Assembly: GCA_002309805.1 (NCBI GenBank)
Contig: DBYJ01000010.1
Span: 531 to 64,530 of the forward strand
Direction of reading: 5' to 3'
DNA length: 64,000 bases
Origin: Bacteroidales bacterium UBA1189
GTDB taxonomy: Bacteria > Bacteroidota > Bacteroidia > Bacteroidales > Bacteroidaceae
Shown here: one piece after another, positions 32,886 to 41,913 of the stretch
How the letters are laid out: each line of letters starts with the position of its first letter
Numbering within the stretch: position 1 is the first letter of the stretch
The notes under the pieces: model-generated
The model's input: the letters and a program-made list of their open reading frames with translations, nothing else
Database searches by the model: none
What the model was told of the DNA's origin: nothing
Made by a program: the position numbers and the translations under genes

Positions 32886-33866
32886 TTAACGAACGTCAAA
32901 GTTTTGCAAACTAAAATCCCATGAAGTAAAGTCGAGAGCAGTAGCTTCAAGTGTTTCGTCATCACTTATAACGTTAATAGTCAAAGGAAGTGGCTTGGGA
33001 TCCATTCTATGAGGCACTTTAAATAGTAATGGTTGACGTAGGTTCATAGTTCCCACATACATAATAGCATCAACACCCTTCTCTCTCAAAAACACTTGTT
33101 TTGTTACAAATAAAAGTGATTTTAAAGATTTCCTTCCATTCTCTTTAAAATCCATAATATATACTACTTGTTTTCCTTCTTCTTCGCAAACACGATAATA
33201 GCCAATTAGATTACCTCTTTTACATTCAAAGTAACGTCCTCTACTTTTATATCGTATATTATAGAAATCATTATTACATATTATCTCCAGTGGTTTTACA
33301 ATGCCTTTAGAATTGTACACATAATTTAACAATGATATAAAATAAAAATGTGTTTTCATCAAAATAGCAGACAATGCATTCAAGAAGCCAAGCCGTTTCT
33401 TTAATATCAAATTAAAAAAATGTACAGGCAAAATGTAATAGTTTAGATAACCAACCATTTTTGCTTTATTTAATATGAGCGTGTATTTGAAAGAGTTTTT
33501 ATTAGGAACACCTACTTTCATTACCATGCCTTCATTTCTACAATATATAAAGAGTGCATCCATAAGATGCTTGAAAATAAAGACATCCTTTCTAAACTCT
33601 TTATTAACATATGTTCCCCCACTTATACCTACTATTATTTTTTTTCCTTGGTATAAATATTGTGTTGGAACAATTGAGTTATATCCACGAATGGCACCGT
33701 CTTCCGTAAGGTCAAGAGCATGATAGGAATATCCTAAAACGCTACATGAATAATTGACCTTCATTCTTTCAACTGTTTGACATTCACTAAATGAATCATT
33801 GAAACCATCTATGATTTTCCTCCATTCGGCATCCGTTAGTTCAAATGTTTTATATACTTTTATCAT
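32886..33866 (-). CDS. GNAT-like acyltransferase
   Basis: 326 residues. The N-terminal half has TDAEWRKIIDGFNDSF, then KKIIVGISGGTYVNKEFRKDVFIFKHLMDAL (about residues 74-104), a pattern of GNAT proteins (GGTYV strand, pyrophosphate loop, helix); the C-terminal half repeats a weaker GNAT-like fold. It may belong to the group that moves acyl chains from a carrier protein to an amino sugar. It starts before the ACP/KASIII/SDR module, and the hexapeptide-transferase gene overlaps its start by 4 bp. The codon composition is A/T-rich like the flippase and polymerase genes. Function is inferred from fold and context only. Confidence 0.72.
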   Translation of the reverse strand: MIKVYKTFELTDAEWRKIIDGFNDSFSECQTVERMKVNYSCSVLGYSYHALDLTEDGAIRGYNSIVPTQYLYQGKKIIVGISGGTYVNKEFRKDVFIFKHLMDALFIYCRNEGMVMKVGVPNKNSFKYTLILNKAKMVGYLNYYILPVHFFNLILKKRLGFLNALSAILMKTHFYFISLLNYVYNSKGIVKPLEIICNNDFYNIRYKSRGRYFECKRGNLIGYYRVCEEEGKQVVYIMDFKENGRKSLKSLLFVTKQVFLREKGVDAIMYVGTMNLRQPLLFKVPHRMDPKPLPLTINVISDDETLEATALDFTSWDFSLQNFDVR

Positions 33867-34309
33867 AAAGCTTCATTATTAGTTTTTATAAGACACCCTC
33901 GGTTACAAGAAATGCCTGTTTTAATAATCTTGGCTGGGTTTCCAGCAACAATACAATTATCCGGAACGTCTTTTGTTACGACGCTTCCCGCTCCCACAAT
34001 GCAATGATTACCAATTCGAATACCAGGTAAAATTATTGCTCTAATCCCAACAAAACACTCTTCTCCGACATAAGTATCTGCAACAATTCCTCTACAAGCA
34101 TCATGGCTCAAAATTACAGGGGATGATAACCAACTATTATCCCCAATATGAATACCCTTTGGATTAACCTTATCTAGAACAGCCTTTCTTGAAATACGGA
34201 CACCTTTCCCAATGTCCATTCCATACACTTTTCTATAATAAAAGGGTACTATACTAACAGAAATACGATATATTTTTTTCCTTAGATAACTTAAAATGCC
34301 ATTTTTCAT
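33863..34309 (-). CDS. Left-handed beta-helix (hexapeptide) acetyltransferase
   Basis: 148 residues with repeated hexapeptides: GVRISRKAVLDKVNPKGIHIG, DTYVGEECFVGIRAIILPGIRIG and NHCIVGAGSVVTKDVPDNCIVAGNPAKII (each read in parts), and a catalytic-type His in LSHDACRG. This is the serine-acetyltransferase/maltose-acetyltransferase fold, common for O-acetylation of cell-surface sugars with acetyl-CoA. It overlaps the GNAT-like gene by 4 bp. The acceptor sugar is unknown. It is one of three acyltransferase candidates in the locus. Confidence 0.9.
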   Translation of the reverse strand: MKNGILSYLRKKIYRISVSIVPFYYRKVYGMDIGKGVRISRKAVLDKVNPKGIHIGDNSWLSSPVILSHDACRGIVADTYVGEECFVGIRAIILPGIRIGNHCIVGAGSVVTKDVPDNCIVAGNPAKIIKTGISCNRGCLIKTNNEAL

Positions 34310-34361
34310 AAAAACAAAAATATTAATCCAATTTGCAAAATCTCCTACTTCAAATATCCTT

Positions 34362-35525
34362 CTATTTGATACTTTTATAATAATTTATTTTATTATGATC
34401 AATATTTGGATTAAAAATACTATGATATGGGTAATATTGATCAATGTATCGATACGGAACCCCTGGCTCTTTGTAAAAGTATTCTTTAACAGGGTAATAG
34501 GAAAAAAGGACAAGACACAATGCTATGACAAAATGTCTAATCTGTTTAAACAAACCTGATGAAATATCTATAATCACATACGAGAACATCAAGTAAAATG
34601 ACATATCAAAGTATTGCCTTATTCTGAACAGAATTGGAATAGAATAATTCAATACCAGCATAAACAAGTATAATAGCCCTATTCCTCCTAAAAACAAATC
34701 TCTTTTTTTCCATGTAAAATAAAAAACCGTCAAAACAGTCAATAATAGTTGAATCATTCTACCTATGCCAATACCAATTTCTTTTGCTGCAAATTTCTCA
34801 CTTTCAGCATACATCTCTGTTTGTTCTTGAAGACTATCACCTAGATAGCCACTGTTGATAATATTCATCATCAAAGAATTCATGTCCAATCTTGATAAAA
34901 AAATAACAAACATGAACGAAAAAGCCAACAATATGATTATTGTCCTCTTATTATATTTTAGAATTTTAAATACAATTAGTATCAAACCTATTAACGCAGT
35001 ATTATGAAACATAAAAGCCCCAAAAAGCGACAGGGCTGCCAGTAAATATTTATCCCTTTTTAGAAATGAAATATAATAGAGCATAAAACCAACCGCGAAA
35101 CTCTGTCTTAAAACATTGAAATTAAAAATCAGGTATGTTGTTATTGCATATAAAGTAATACACATAAATACATATTTGCTTTCACGCCTGAAAAAAAAGA
35201 ATATAGCCACATTAACGAATATAGCCTGAATAAACTTAAAAAACATGAAATTATCGGTAATCTTCCGACAGCAAAAGGACAAGAGAACCCAACCAGGCTG
35301 ACGTCTGCCCACCATATCATCTCCAAATCGTAGTTTATTGAAATCATGCTGATACATATACATGTATTGTGGAGTATCAGAACCAACCATATATTGGAAA
35401 CCTGATAGGCAAATAAACCAAATTAAAAGCAGATAATACCAAATCCACTTATTTTTGGTATATCCTAAAACATCAAACATCCATGTTAATATGATACAAA
35501 GTATCAAAGATCCCCAATAGATCAT
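34362..35525 (-). CDS. Polysaccharide polymerase, EpsG/Wzy-type
   Basis: 387 residues with about ten hydrophobic segments (for example LLLIWFICLSGFQYMVGSD near residue 35 and IIVFKILKYNKRTIIILLAFSFMFVIFL around 190-215). GSDTPQYM near residues 48-55, followed by a loop, is characteristic of EpsG polymerases. It links lipid-bound repeat units in the periplasm. Its start overlaps the end of the flippase gene by 4 bp, a common Wzx/Wzy arrangement. Membrane proteins of this kind are poorly conserved, but topology and context agree. Confidence 0.85.
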   Translation of the reverse strand: MIYWGSLILCIILTWMFDVLGYTKNKWIWYYLLLIWFICLSGFQYMVGSDTPQYMYMYQHDFNKLRFGDDMVGRRQPGWVLLSFCCRKITDNFMFFKFIQAIFVNVAIFFFFRRESKYVFMCITLYAITTYLIFNFNVLRQSFAVGFMLYYISFLKRDKYLLAALSLFGAFMFHNTALIGLILIVFKILKYNKRTIIILLAFSFMFVIFLSRLDMNSLMMNIINSGYLGDSLQEQTEMYAESEKFAAKEIGIGIGRMIQLLLTVLTVFYFTWKKRDLFLGGIGLLYLFMLVLNYSIPILFRIRQYFDMSFYLMFSYVIIDISSGLFKQIRHFVIALCLVLFSYYPVKEYFYKEPGVPYRYIDQYYPYHSIFNPNIDHNKINYYKSIK

Positions 35526-36940
35526 TTGTGCACAAAGCTTAAGGCATAGTTTATCAACTCCTTTATTTCTTTTCTGAAAAAAACAAAAGATAAAATTAAC
35601 AAAGATAAAAGCAATGCCATTTTAATATAAAACAAATGAACAAATAAGCTAATAAAAGCACTAGCACCTATCGTAAAAATAGTAATATATAAATACCTAT
35701 AGCTTTTGACTGCATGGTAATATCTCTCCCCAATGTAAGTTTTTAATAACATTGCCGTAATACCCGCCGTAGCATTGGCTATAGCGATTCCTGATACACC
35801 CAAGGGTATTCGTAGCACTAAACAAAGCACAATATTTACGAAAACTGAACCGCCAAAAACAATTAAGTTAAAGTACGTTTTTTTTGAAATATTAATACCC
35901 AAGCCCGTGGTTTCACCTATTATATAGCAAACAGGTCCAAGAATTAAAAAAGGAAAGAAAGATTTTGCCGCTCTATATTTTTCGCCCAACAAAAGAAAAA
36001 CTATGTCTTGAGATAACACGAGTAAAAGAGCAAATAATGCCAATACACAAACCAAATAACGATGCACTTTATCGAATTGTCCCGTCTGTACCTTATAATT
36101 CTCATATGTGTATGGTACCCAAAAAGTGTTAAACCCTGCTTGAATAATATTTATTACCGCAGCTAATGCAGCCGCAGATGTATAAATTCCAATACTATGA
36201 TAGTCCATTGTCTTTTGCATGACTATTTGCGGTATTGAATGGTTAGCCCACATCAATACAGAAACTGGAATAAGAGGAAGGGCGAATTTGAACATCTCCG
36301 ATGCAAAAGATTTATCAAAACTACGAATTGGCTCAAACCTTTTATGTTGAATAAGAAGAAATATTATCGCCAAGGCAAAGTGTGAAACCGTCAAAGCAAT
36401 AAGGGCCGGTTTATAGGAAGGATCCCAAAAACCCACGCCGAGATAAAGCACTTTCGACACCAACGTCATTAAAATTCCCTGAATAGTATACATCTTTATA
36501 TTCTTCTCCATTCGATACGAAAGATTAAGGTATCGCAATGTTGCCGTACAAAAGACACTAAAGAAGAAAAGGAGCAATAAAAGATTATCTGTTTCCTCAA
36601 ATAATTCCCATGATAGGAAACTTTTGATTGGAAGAGACAAGATAACCACTGCGGCTAATAAAGTGTAGGTGATGCCAAAACAAAAAGTAAATAAATAACC
36701 TATAGATCTATTGTTTGGGCGTTCAAGATAGAAACGAGCAAAAGCTTGATCAAGTCCTATCATAATAAGGATTCCAAACAAATTGGTATATGTGTTGAAA
36801 ATGTTAATTTTCCCCAACACTTCTGGAACATATAGACGAGTAGAAATTGGAGCAGTTATGAAACGGAGTGCAAATGACACCCACGTCACCATAGAAAACC
36901 CTACAAACTTCTTAACAAATGATTTACCTGTTTCAGGCAT
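35522..36940 (-). CDS. Oligosaccharide flippase (Wzx family)
   Basis: 472 residues with about 12-14 hydrophobic helices typical of the MATE/MOP flippase fold: starts FVKKFVGFSMVTWVSFALRFITAP (residues about 8-31), a YRMEKNIKMYTIQGIL loop, MWANHSIPQIVMQK-type helix break and LFYIKMALLLSLLILSF near the end. It moves the undecaprenyl-linked repeat across the inner membrane. It sits between a glycosyltransferase gene and the polymerase gene, overlapping the polymerase by 4 bp. Base composition is distinctly A/T-rich. Confidence 0.93.
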   Translation of the reverse strand: MPETGKSFVKKFVGFSMVTWVSFALRFITAPISTRLYVPEVLGKINIFNTYTNLFGILIMIGLDQAFARFYLERPNNRSIGYLFTFCFGITYTLLAAVVILSLPIKSFLSWELFEETDNLLLLLFFFSVFCTATLRYLNLSYRMEKNIKMYTIQGILMTLVSKVLYLGVGFWDPSYKPALIALTVSHFALAIIFLLIQHKRFEPIRSFDKSFASEMFKFALPLIPVSVLMWANHSIPQIVMQKTMDYHSIGIYTSAAALAAVINIIQAGFNTFWVPYTYENYKVQTGQFDKVHRYLVCVLALFALLLVLSQDIVFLLLGEKYRAAKSFFPFLILGPVCYIIGETTGLGINISKKTYFNLIVFGGSVFVNIVLCLVLRIPLGVSGIAIANATAGITAMLLKTYIGERYYHAVKSYRYLYITIFTIGASAFISLFVHLFYIKMALLLSLLILSFVFFRKEIKELINYALSFVHK

Positions 36941-36944
36941 ATTT

Positions 36945-37988
36945 TTAAATTATTCTAATTGTTTTGAAGAAATCATCATTTAACACATTTTTCGTATCAT
37001 ATCGTCGTGCCTCTTCAAAACAATTATAAGACATAGTTTTTAAATCTATTCTATCTAAAATAATCTCTTCCATTTTCTCCTCCAAAGAAAATGCATCTTG
37101 AATCGGAAGTAGCCATCCTGTTTTTCCTTCTGTCACAACATGTCTATTAAACCGCCAATCTGTTGTAATGATAGGAAGTCCAGACATAAAAGAATCAATT
37201 ATTGTACCAGGAAACCCCTCATTAGGATAAAATGTAGGGAACAACAGAACATCATACGTATTTAAAAACTCATAATCTTCTTTATTCTTTAAAGATAAAA
37301 AACCTTTATAATAGACGTTACCCACATTTTCAATATACTCTTCAAATGGATAACCATCTTCTATCGGACCATAAAAATCAATGGAAAACGGAAGTTTTTT
37401 TTGATTAAGAAATCTAGATGCAGAAATAATAATATCACACCCTTTTAATGATGTTATCCTTGAAACATATACGAATTTTTTATATGGATTATTATGTGGT
37501 GTTTTTTCAATTGACAATATTGGCTTAAAATTTGGAACGACCACAACGTTATTAATCCCAAAAGATTCAATCCCTTTTTTTATGTCGATGTCCTCAACGA
37601 TTATTTTGTTAATAAACTTAAAAACTTTTAAATCTAATTGTTTATTTTCTATTTCCCTATGAATACTTCCCCCTATGACCCAATAAAATGTATCAAGTTT
37701 TAATCGTGTTTTCGAAAGCATCCATAATATTCTATATGCGACCTGATTGTGAGTGGAAACAATAATTTTTTTATGGCCAAGAAAAGACAACCATATTATT
37801 TTAACAAAAATAATAATATATCTTATTTTCCTAAATCTTCCAACACAATTTATTGTGTCTATGGGTGTAACATTCACATTGGGAAGGCTTGTAAGTCTTT
37901 CCAAAAGAATTTGGTTTTTCCTTACCTCTCCTGCACAAGGAGTATTATTAAAACTTAAACGACCTAGAAAAATAATCTTGTTTGTCAT
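36945..37988 (-). CDS. Family 4 glycosyltransferase
   Basis: 347 residues. N-terminal half: IIFLGRLSFNNTPCAGEVRKNQILLERL (first part). The GT-B signature is KFVYVSRITSLKGCDIIISA (about residues 165-184) and FPTFYPNEGFPGTIIDSFMSGLPIITTDW (about 255-283) with the EGFPG metal/nucleotide loop. It is a retaining transferase that adds a hexose-type sugar from a nucleotide donor to the lipid-linked acceptor. It is followed 4 bp later by the flippase gene. Very A/T-rich, similar to neighbours at 32-39 kb. Confidence 0.92.
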   Translation of the reverse strand: MTNKIIFLGRLSFNNTPCAGEVRKNQILLERLTSLPNVNVTPIDTINCVGRFRKIRYIIIFVKIIWLSFLGHKKIIVSTHNQVAYRILWMLSKTRLKLDTFYWVIGGSIHREIENKQLDLKVFKFINKIIVEDIDIKKGIESFGINNVVVVPNFKPILSIEKTPHNNPYKKFVYVSRITSLKGCDIIISASRFLNQKKLPFSIDFYGPIEDGYPFEEYIENVGNVYYKGFLSLKNKEDYEFLNTYDVLLFPTFYPNEGFPGTIIDSFMSGLPIITTDWRFNRHVVTEGKTGWLLPIQDAFSLEEKMEEIILDRIDLKTMSYNCFEEARRYDTKNVLNDDFFKTIRII

Positions 37989-38024
37989 ATTTTTTTAATA
38001 AGAAGATTGCAAAACCCAAAAACG

Positions 38025-39176
38025 TTATAATTTATCTTTTAATAAAACTTCCAAACTAACTGTACTCTCTTCACGTATTTGCTCTGATCGCAAAGCAAAC
38101 AAAATAATCAAAAGATTTTTCAGTCTATAAGTCTTTAACAAATACCATTCTGTCAATGAAGGGAATAGTTTCCTTGCAAGTTTAAACAACTCGGATTGAT
38201 TTCTGCATGCACCTAAATAACGTTGTAGCTTTCTCATACAAAACCGTTGAAGCTCCCCATTAACGTACATTTCATTATTCAACATATCCGACCTTTGCAC
38301 AAAAGCTGATAAATCCTGAACATCACTATATCGAACAAAAGATTTATCTATACACTTAACCAAATGTTTAATAACTTCTATTTTTTCTTCTGTAAAAACG
38401 ATCTCCAAAATCAAGCCCTCATCCGTAGCCCCTGGCAAGTAATCCCTAAAAAGGAAATTGCCTTGACCATAAAGCAGATAAGCACCTTTATACCATTCCT
38501 CACAACCAATGCAATGTGTATGTTGCGAAAGAATCATATTTGCTCCATTATCCGCCATCCTATGAAAACGTTTCTTCATCTCAGGAGAAGGGAAACGAAA
38601 ATACTCTATTCCTCCATGATAAATAACGATCAAATAATCACACTTTTGTTTTAATTCGGAAATTTCCTTACAAACAAGATATTCATCATATAACCACACA
38701 CCAGCTTTTTGAACTGACGGCCTATTAAAAAAAGTTTCGGAAACATTGTACAAGCAAACTTTATACTTGCCCAAATTGAAAATAAAAAAATGATTTATCT
38801 CATTTTCATTACAACCAGCGCCAATAAATTGAATGCCTACTTGCTTTAATGCATTCATTGTGTCTATTACACCTTGATGACCGCCGTCCGTAATATGGTT
38901 ATTTGCTAATGCACAATAATCAATGCCCAAATTCTTATATAAAGTAACAGCTTTTGATGGAGCAACCAAAACTGGACCTACTTTATTACATTTTTCAGGA
39001 TTATCAGACAATGCTCCTTCCAAATTACAGATTGACAAATCAGCTTTTGCAAATATATCACAAATCTTTTCACCAAAAAGCAATTCTGTGTTACCATCAC
39101 AGAAGTATTTCATATTAGCATAGGTGGGAAATGTGTCTCCCACAATCACTATACTTTTTTTTCCGTCTTTATTCAT
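38025..39176 (-). CDS. CapA-type metallophosphatase (PGA_cap family)
   Basis: 383 residues without a signal peptide. VGDTF near residue 12, CNLEGALSDN, CALANNHITDGG (about 92-103), IVIYHGGIEYF and LSQHTHCIG (about 215-223) are the calcineurin-like metal motifs of the PGA_cap family. In Bacillus CapA belongs to poly-glutamate capsule export, but Bacteroidota members occur in polysaccharide loci with unknown substrates. It lies between the KASIII/ligase block and the glycosyltransferase/flippase block. A role in hydrolysis of a phosphate or capsule linkage is plausible; nothing more specific can be said. Confidence 0.85.
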   Translation of the reverse strand: MNKDGKKSIVIVGDTFPTYANMKYFCDGNTELLFGEKICDIFAKADLSICNLEGALSDNPEKCNKVGPVLVAPSKAVTLYKNLGIDYCALANNHITDGGHQGVIDTMNALKQVGIQFIGAGCNENEINHFFIFNLGKYKVCLYNVSETFFNRPSVQKAGVWLYDEYLVCKEISELKQKCDYLIVIYHGGIEYFRFPSPEMKKRFHRMADNGANMILSQHTHCIGCEEWYKGAYLLYGQGNFLFRDYLPGATDEGLILEIVFTEEKIEVIKHLVKCIDKSFVRYSDVQDLSAFVQRSDMLNNEMYVNGELQRFCMRKLQRYLGACRNQSELFKLARKLFPSLTEWYLLKTYRLKNLLIILFALRSEQIREESTVSLEVLLKDKL

Positions 39177-39216
39177 TTTTTCTTAAACCCCAATGCAATT
39201 TTTATCAAATATATCC

Positions 39217-40269
39217 TCAAAAAAGAACTAAATTGAGAATCCTTATATCACAATCTGGCTCAAAACAAAATGCTCCCCAAGCTAAACCCGTTCCGAATCC
39301 ACAGGCAACAATCTTCTTACCGCCTATCGAATCCTTCAACTTGTTGACAATCATCAGAGGGATTGTTGTGGAGGATGTGTTACCAAACTCAGCAATATTA
39401 TATGGGCAATGTTCATCATCCACCTTTAGACGTTTCTGAATAAGCTTATTAATCATTTGATTGGCCTGATGAATTAGGAAGTAGTCGATACTCTCTTTTG
39501 GAATCTCAAAATGCTCCAAAAGACCTTTGATGCATTTAGGTGCAGTATGCATGGCAAAGGATAGAATGTCTTCACCCTCCATATTCGACTGTGTGCGGTT
39601 TCTCTTCATCCCATCCTTGCACTCATAGTACTCAAACGATGCGGGTGTAACAGGGTTTCTATAGCCGCCATCAGGGATTATCAACGAGCGGTAGTTGCTC
39701 CCATCGGTGTGCATGCTGAACAGCAAAGGACTGGCTCCTTCCTGAAATTCCAGGATTGTTGCTGTACCGGCATCACCTGCAAGCAGATTCACACGGTCGT
39801 ATGGAGACTTGGCTTTCGTGGAGGTCTCGCCTACCAAAAGAAGTCCTTTCTTCACATTACCTGCACTCAGGATGGACGACATCACTGAAAGACCATAAAT
39901 CCAACCAGGACAACTCATCGTAATATCGAAACTCATGCAATCCGTTGGCAGGCCCAAACGGTCTTGAAGGATACACGCTGTGGCTGGGAAAATGTAATCG
40001 GGAGTTTGAGTCACCATAATCAGACAGCCTATCTCAGACTTATCTATTCCCATCTCTTCAATCAGTTTTTCTGCGGCAGCCTTACAAAGGTCGGAAGAAC
40101 AAATGCCGTCTTCTGCAATATAACGATAGCGAACACCAGTAGTCTCTATGTATTTTTCCAGCTCATGCTTGTCTTCCACAAGGTCTGACTCCATGTTGTC
40201 AACCCTCTTTGGGGGCACACATGCTGCAATACCTGAAATCTTTACATTTTCTATCTTAAGGAAAGCCAT
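39217..40269 (-). CDS. KASIII-type 3-oxoacyl-ACP synthase, copy 2
   Basis: 350 residues with catalytic Cys120 in SFDITMSCPGWIYGL, His in LIHQANQMI and Asn in FGNTSSTTIP. It is followed by a SDG-like motif (HTDGSNYRSLIIPDGGYR) common to this KASIII branch, which differs from FabH of fatty acid synthesis. Starting 2 bp after the ligase stop, it forms with the ligase and the ACP upstream a loading and condensation set. The presence of three KASIII paralogues suggests different starters or steps. Confidence 0.93.
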   Translation of the reverse strand: MAFLKIENVKISGIAACVPPKRVDNMESDLVEDKHELEKYIETTGVRYRYIAEDGICSSDLCKAAAEKLIEEMGIDKSEIGCLIMVTQTPDYIFPATACILQDRLGLPTDCMSFDITMSCPGWIYGLSVMSSILSAGNVKKGLLLVGETSTKAKSPYDRVNLLAGDAGTATILEFQEGASPLLFSMHTDGSNYRSLIIPDGGYRNPVTPASFEYYECKDGMKRNRTQSNMEGEDILSFAMHTAPKCIKGLLEHFEIPKESIDYFLIHQANQMINKLIQKRLKVDDEHCPYNIAEFGNTSSTTIPLMIVNKLKDSIGGKKIVACGFGTGLAWGAFCFEPDCDIRILNLVLF

Positions 40270-40270
40270 T

Positions 40271-41671
40271 TTAAATGCTTAATGCTTTATAGTTTATTTT
40301 ACCCGACTCAAATCTCGGGATTGATTCTACTTCTCTTACTTCAAAAGACTTAGCCATCAGTCCGGTCTTATCAGAAATCAATTTCTTGACTTCTTCTTTT
40401 AATCCTTCCTGTGTGATATAAATCGACATCTGGTTGTCATCGCCCGTACAAGCACACTCGATATTAAAATGCTCGGAGATAATCTTTTCGCTCTGGTCAA
40501 GGCTAACGCGAAGGCCAAAGAGTTTCAGAAAACGTTTCTTACGTCCAACAATATAAAAGAAACCATCAGCATCTTTTTTAGCCAGATCTCCTGTCTCATA
40601 CACCCCACAAAACTCATCGCCTTTTGCTAAGTCTTCCACACAAGTCCCATAACCCATCGTGACGTTAGGACCTTCATAGCGGAGTTCTCCTTCCACATCT
40701 GCCTCGGCTATTTCATGCCCGTTTTCATCAACCAGCATCAATCTTCCTTCAGGAATAGCATGACCGATACTTCCAATATGAGTGGCAGCCTGTTCTGGCG
40801 GAAGGTAGGCCAAACGGGCTGATGTCTCTGTTGTGCCAAATGTGGCAAAGAAACGTTTGCCCTTTTCCACAGCATAGTCAGCAAAAGCCTTAAACAGATT
40901 GTCAGACAATTTACCACCACCTTCTGCCATCGTGGTCAGGTAAGGTAAATCCATTTTCCAGAAACGGAGCCGATTCAATATTTCATAGCTGAAGGGAACA
41001 CCGGTAAAGTTGCTCCCTTTCTGTTCCTTGACAAAGCTCCAATATTTGGGGCTCATCAGATTGGCTTCAACCAATAAAACGGTTGCTCCGGCATAGAGAT
41101 GACTGTTGATAACATTCAGACCCATGGTATATTGCATGGGAAGATCAATAATGCCCCGTTCCTCGGGTGTCCAACCAAATACTTTCGCCACATTACGGGC
41201 ATTACTCTCGATATTGCCGTATTTATGCCTTACCAACTTGGGACTTCCCGTAGTGCCGGAAGTAGTCATCAGCATGGAAAGATCGGGATGCAACGTTGGA
41301 GAGGTCTTGCCTGTTTTGCAAAGAATATATCCTTTGTATGAATATACTATATCATAATTGCTTTCTGCCGCCATCGCCTCCGGCATCCAGTAATAGGAAG
41401 GGCCGTAGGTTTCATCAAGCACCCGCAATAATGCTTTATCAATATGGGCACTAAGCAGCAGACAGACATCCTTACAGTCGTACAACGAGAGAAAGCCTGC
41501 CAATGCTCCTACTCTGTTTTCACAAAGGCAGAACACCAACTCGCGCTCCGGCAATACAGAAGCAAGTTCTCCGCGTAGCCACACAAGCTCGCCATATGTC
41601 AGCTGTCCACCAGCATCATCAATGGCAGCATAACGGTCTGATGGCTTTTTATCTATATCAAAAAGCATCAA
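40271..41671 (-). CDS. AMP-forming acyl-activating ligase
   Basis: 466 residues. LMTTSGTTGSPKLVRHKYGN (about residues 131-150) is the A3 phosphate-binding loop; FATFGTTETSARLAYLPP the A5 motif; ELRYEGPNVTMGYG and VYETGDLAKKDADGFFYIVGRKKRFLKLFGLRVSLDQ (A7-A8, shortened here) and the A10 lysine in FESGKINYKAL. It activates a carboxylic acid as adenylate and loads it on a pantetheine thiol. Its start overlaps the ACP gene stop by 4 bp, so ACP copy 2 is the likely acceptor. It is shorter than usual acyl-CoA synthetases (over 500 residues). Confidence 0.92.
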   Translation of the reverse strand: MMLFDIDKKPSDRYAAIDDAGGQLTYGELVWLRGELASVLPERELVFCLCENRVGALAGFLSLYDCKDVCLLLSAHIDKALLRVLDETYGPSYYWMPEAMAAESNYDIVYSYKGYILCKTGKTSPTLHPDLSMLMTTSGTTGSPKLVRHKYGNIESNARNVAKVFGWTPEERGIIDLPMQYTMGLNVINSHLYAGATVLLVEANLMSPKYWSFVKEQKGSNFTGVPFSYEILNRLRFWKMDLPYLTTMAEGGGKLSDNLFKAFADYAVEKGKRFFATFGTTETSARLAYLPPEQAATHIGSIGHAIPEGRLMLVDENGHEIAEADVEGELRYEGPNVTMGYGTCVEDLAKGDEFCGVYETGDLAKKDADGFFYIVGRKKRFLKLFGLRVSLDQSEKIISEHFNIECACTGDDNQMSIYITQEGLKEEVKKLISDKTGLMAKSFEVREVESIPRFESGKINYKALSI

Positions 41672-41904
41672 AGATCTATCTGATGATTCTTCAAAATCTC
41701 AATGCCAGCCTCATAAGAGGTGAAAGCCATGACTTCTTCCGGATCCAACTCTATTTCGAATGCATCCTCCAGAACAGCAATCAGACTCATCTGGCCAATA
41801 GAATCCCACTTGTCACATTTCTCCATGGACAAGCCTTCTACCTCACTCAAATCGACCTCAAGGCCTTCTACAAAGGCATTCTTATACTTTTCAAGATTTG
41901 ACAT
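41668..41904 (-). CDS. Acyl carrier protein, copy 2
   Basis: 78 residues. WDSIGQMSLIAVLEDAFEIEL holds the Asp-Ser phosphopantetheine site followed by the helix of ACPs; the rest is acidic (ELDPEEVMAF). It lies 9 bp after the transketolase C-part stop and overlaps the ligase start by 4 bp, which points to the ligase as loading enzyme. Differs from housekeeping AcpP in sequence around the Ser. Confidence 0.9.
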   Translation of the reverse strand: MSNLEKYKNAFVEGLEVDLSEVEGLSMEKCDKWDSIGQMSLIAVLEDAFEIELDPEEVMAFTSYEAGIEILKNHQIDL

Positions 41905-41913
41905 ATTGCTTTG

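Noticed and set aside
38025..39176. Poly-gamma-glutamate capsule synthesis
   Set aside because: Only a CapA-type phosphatase is present; CapB/CapC ligase genes are missing, while polysaccharide genes surround it.
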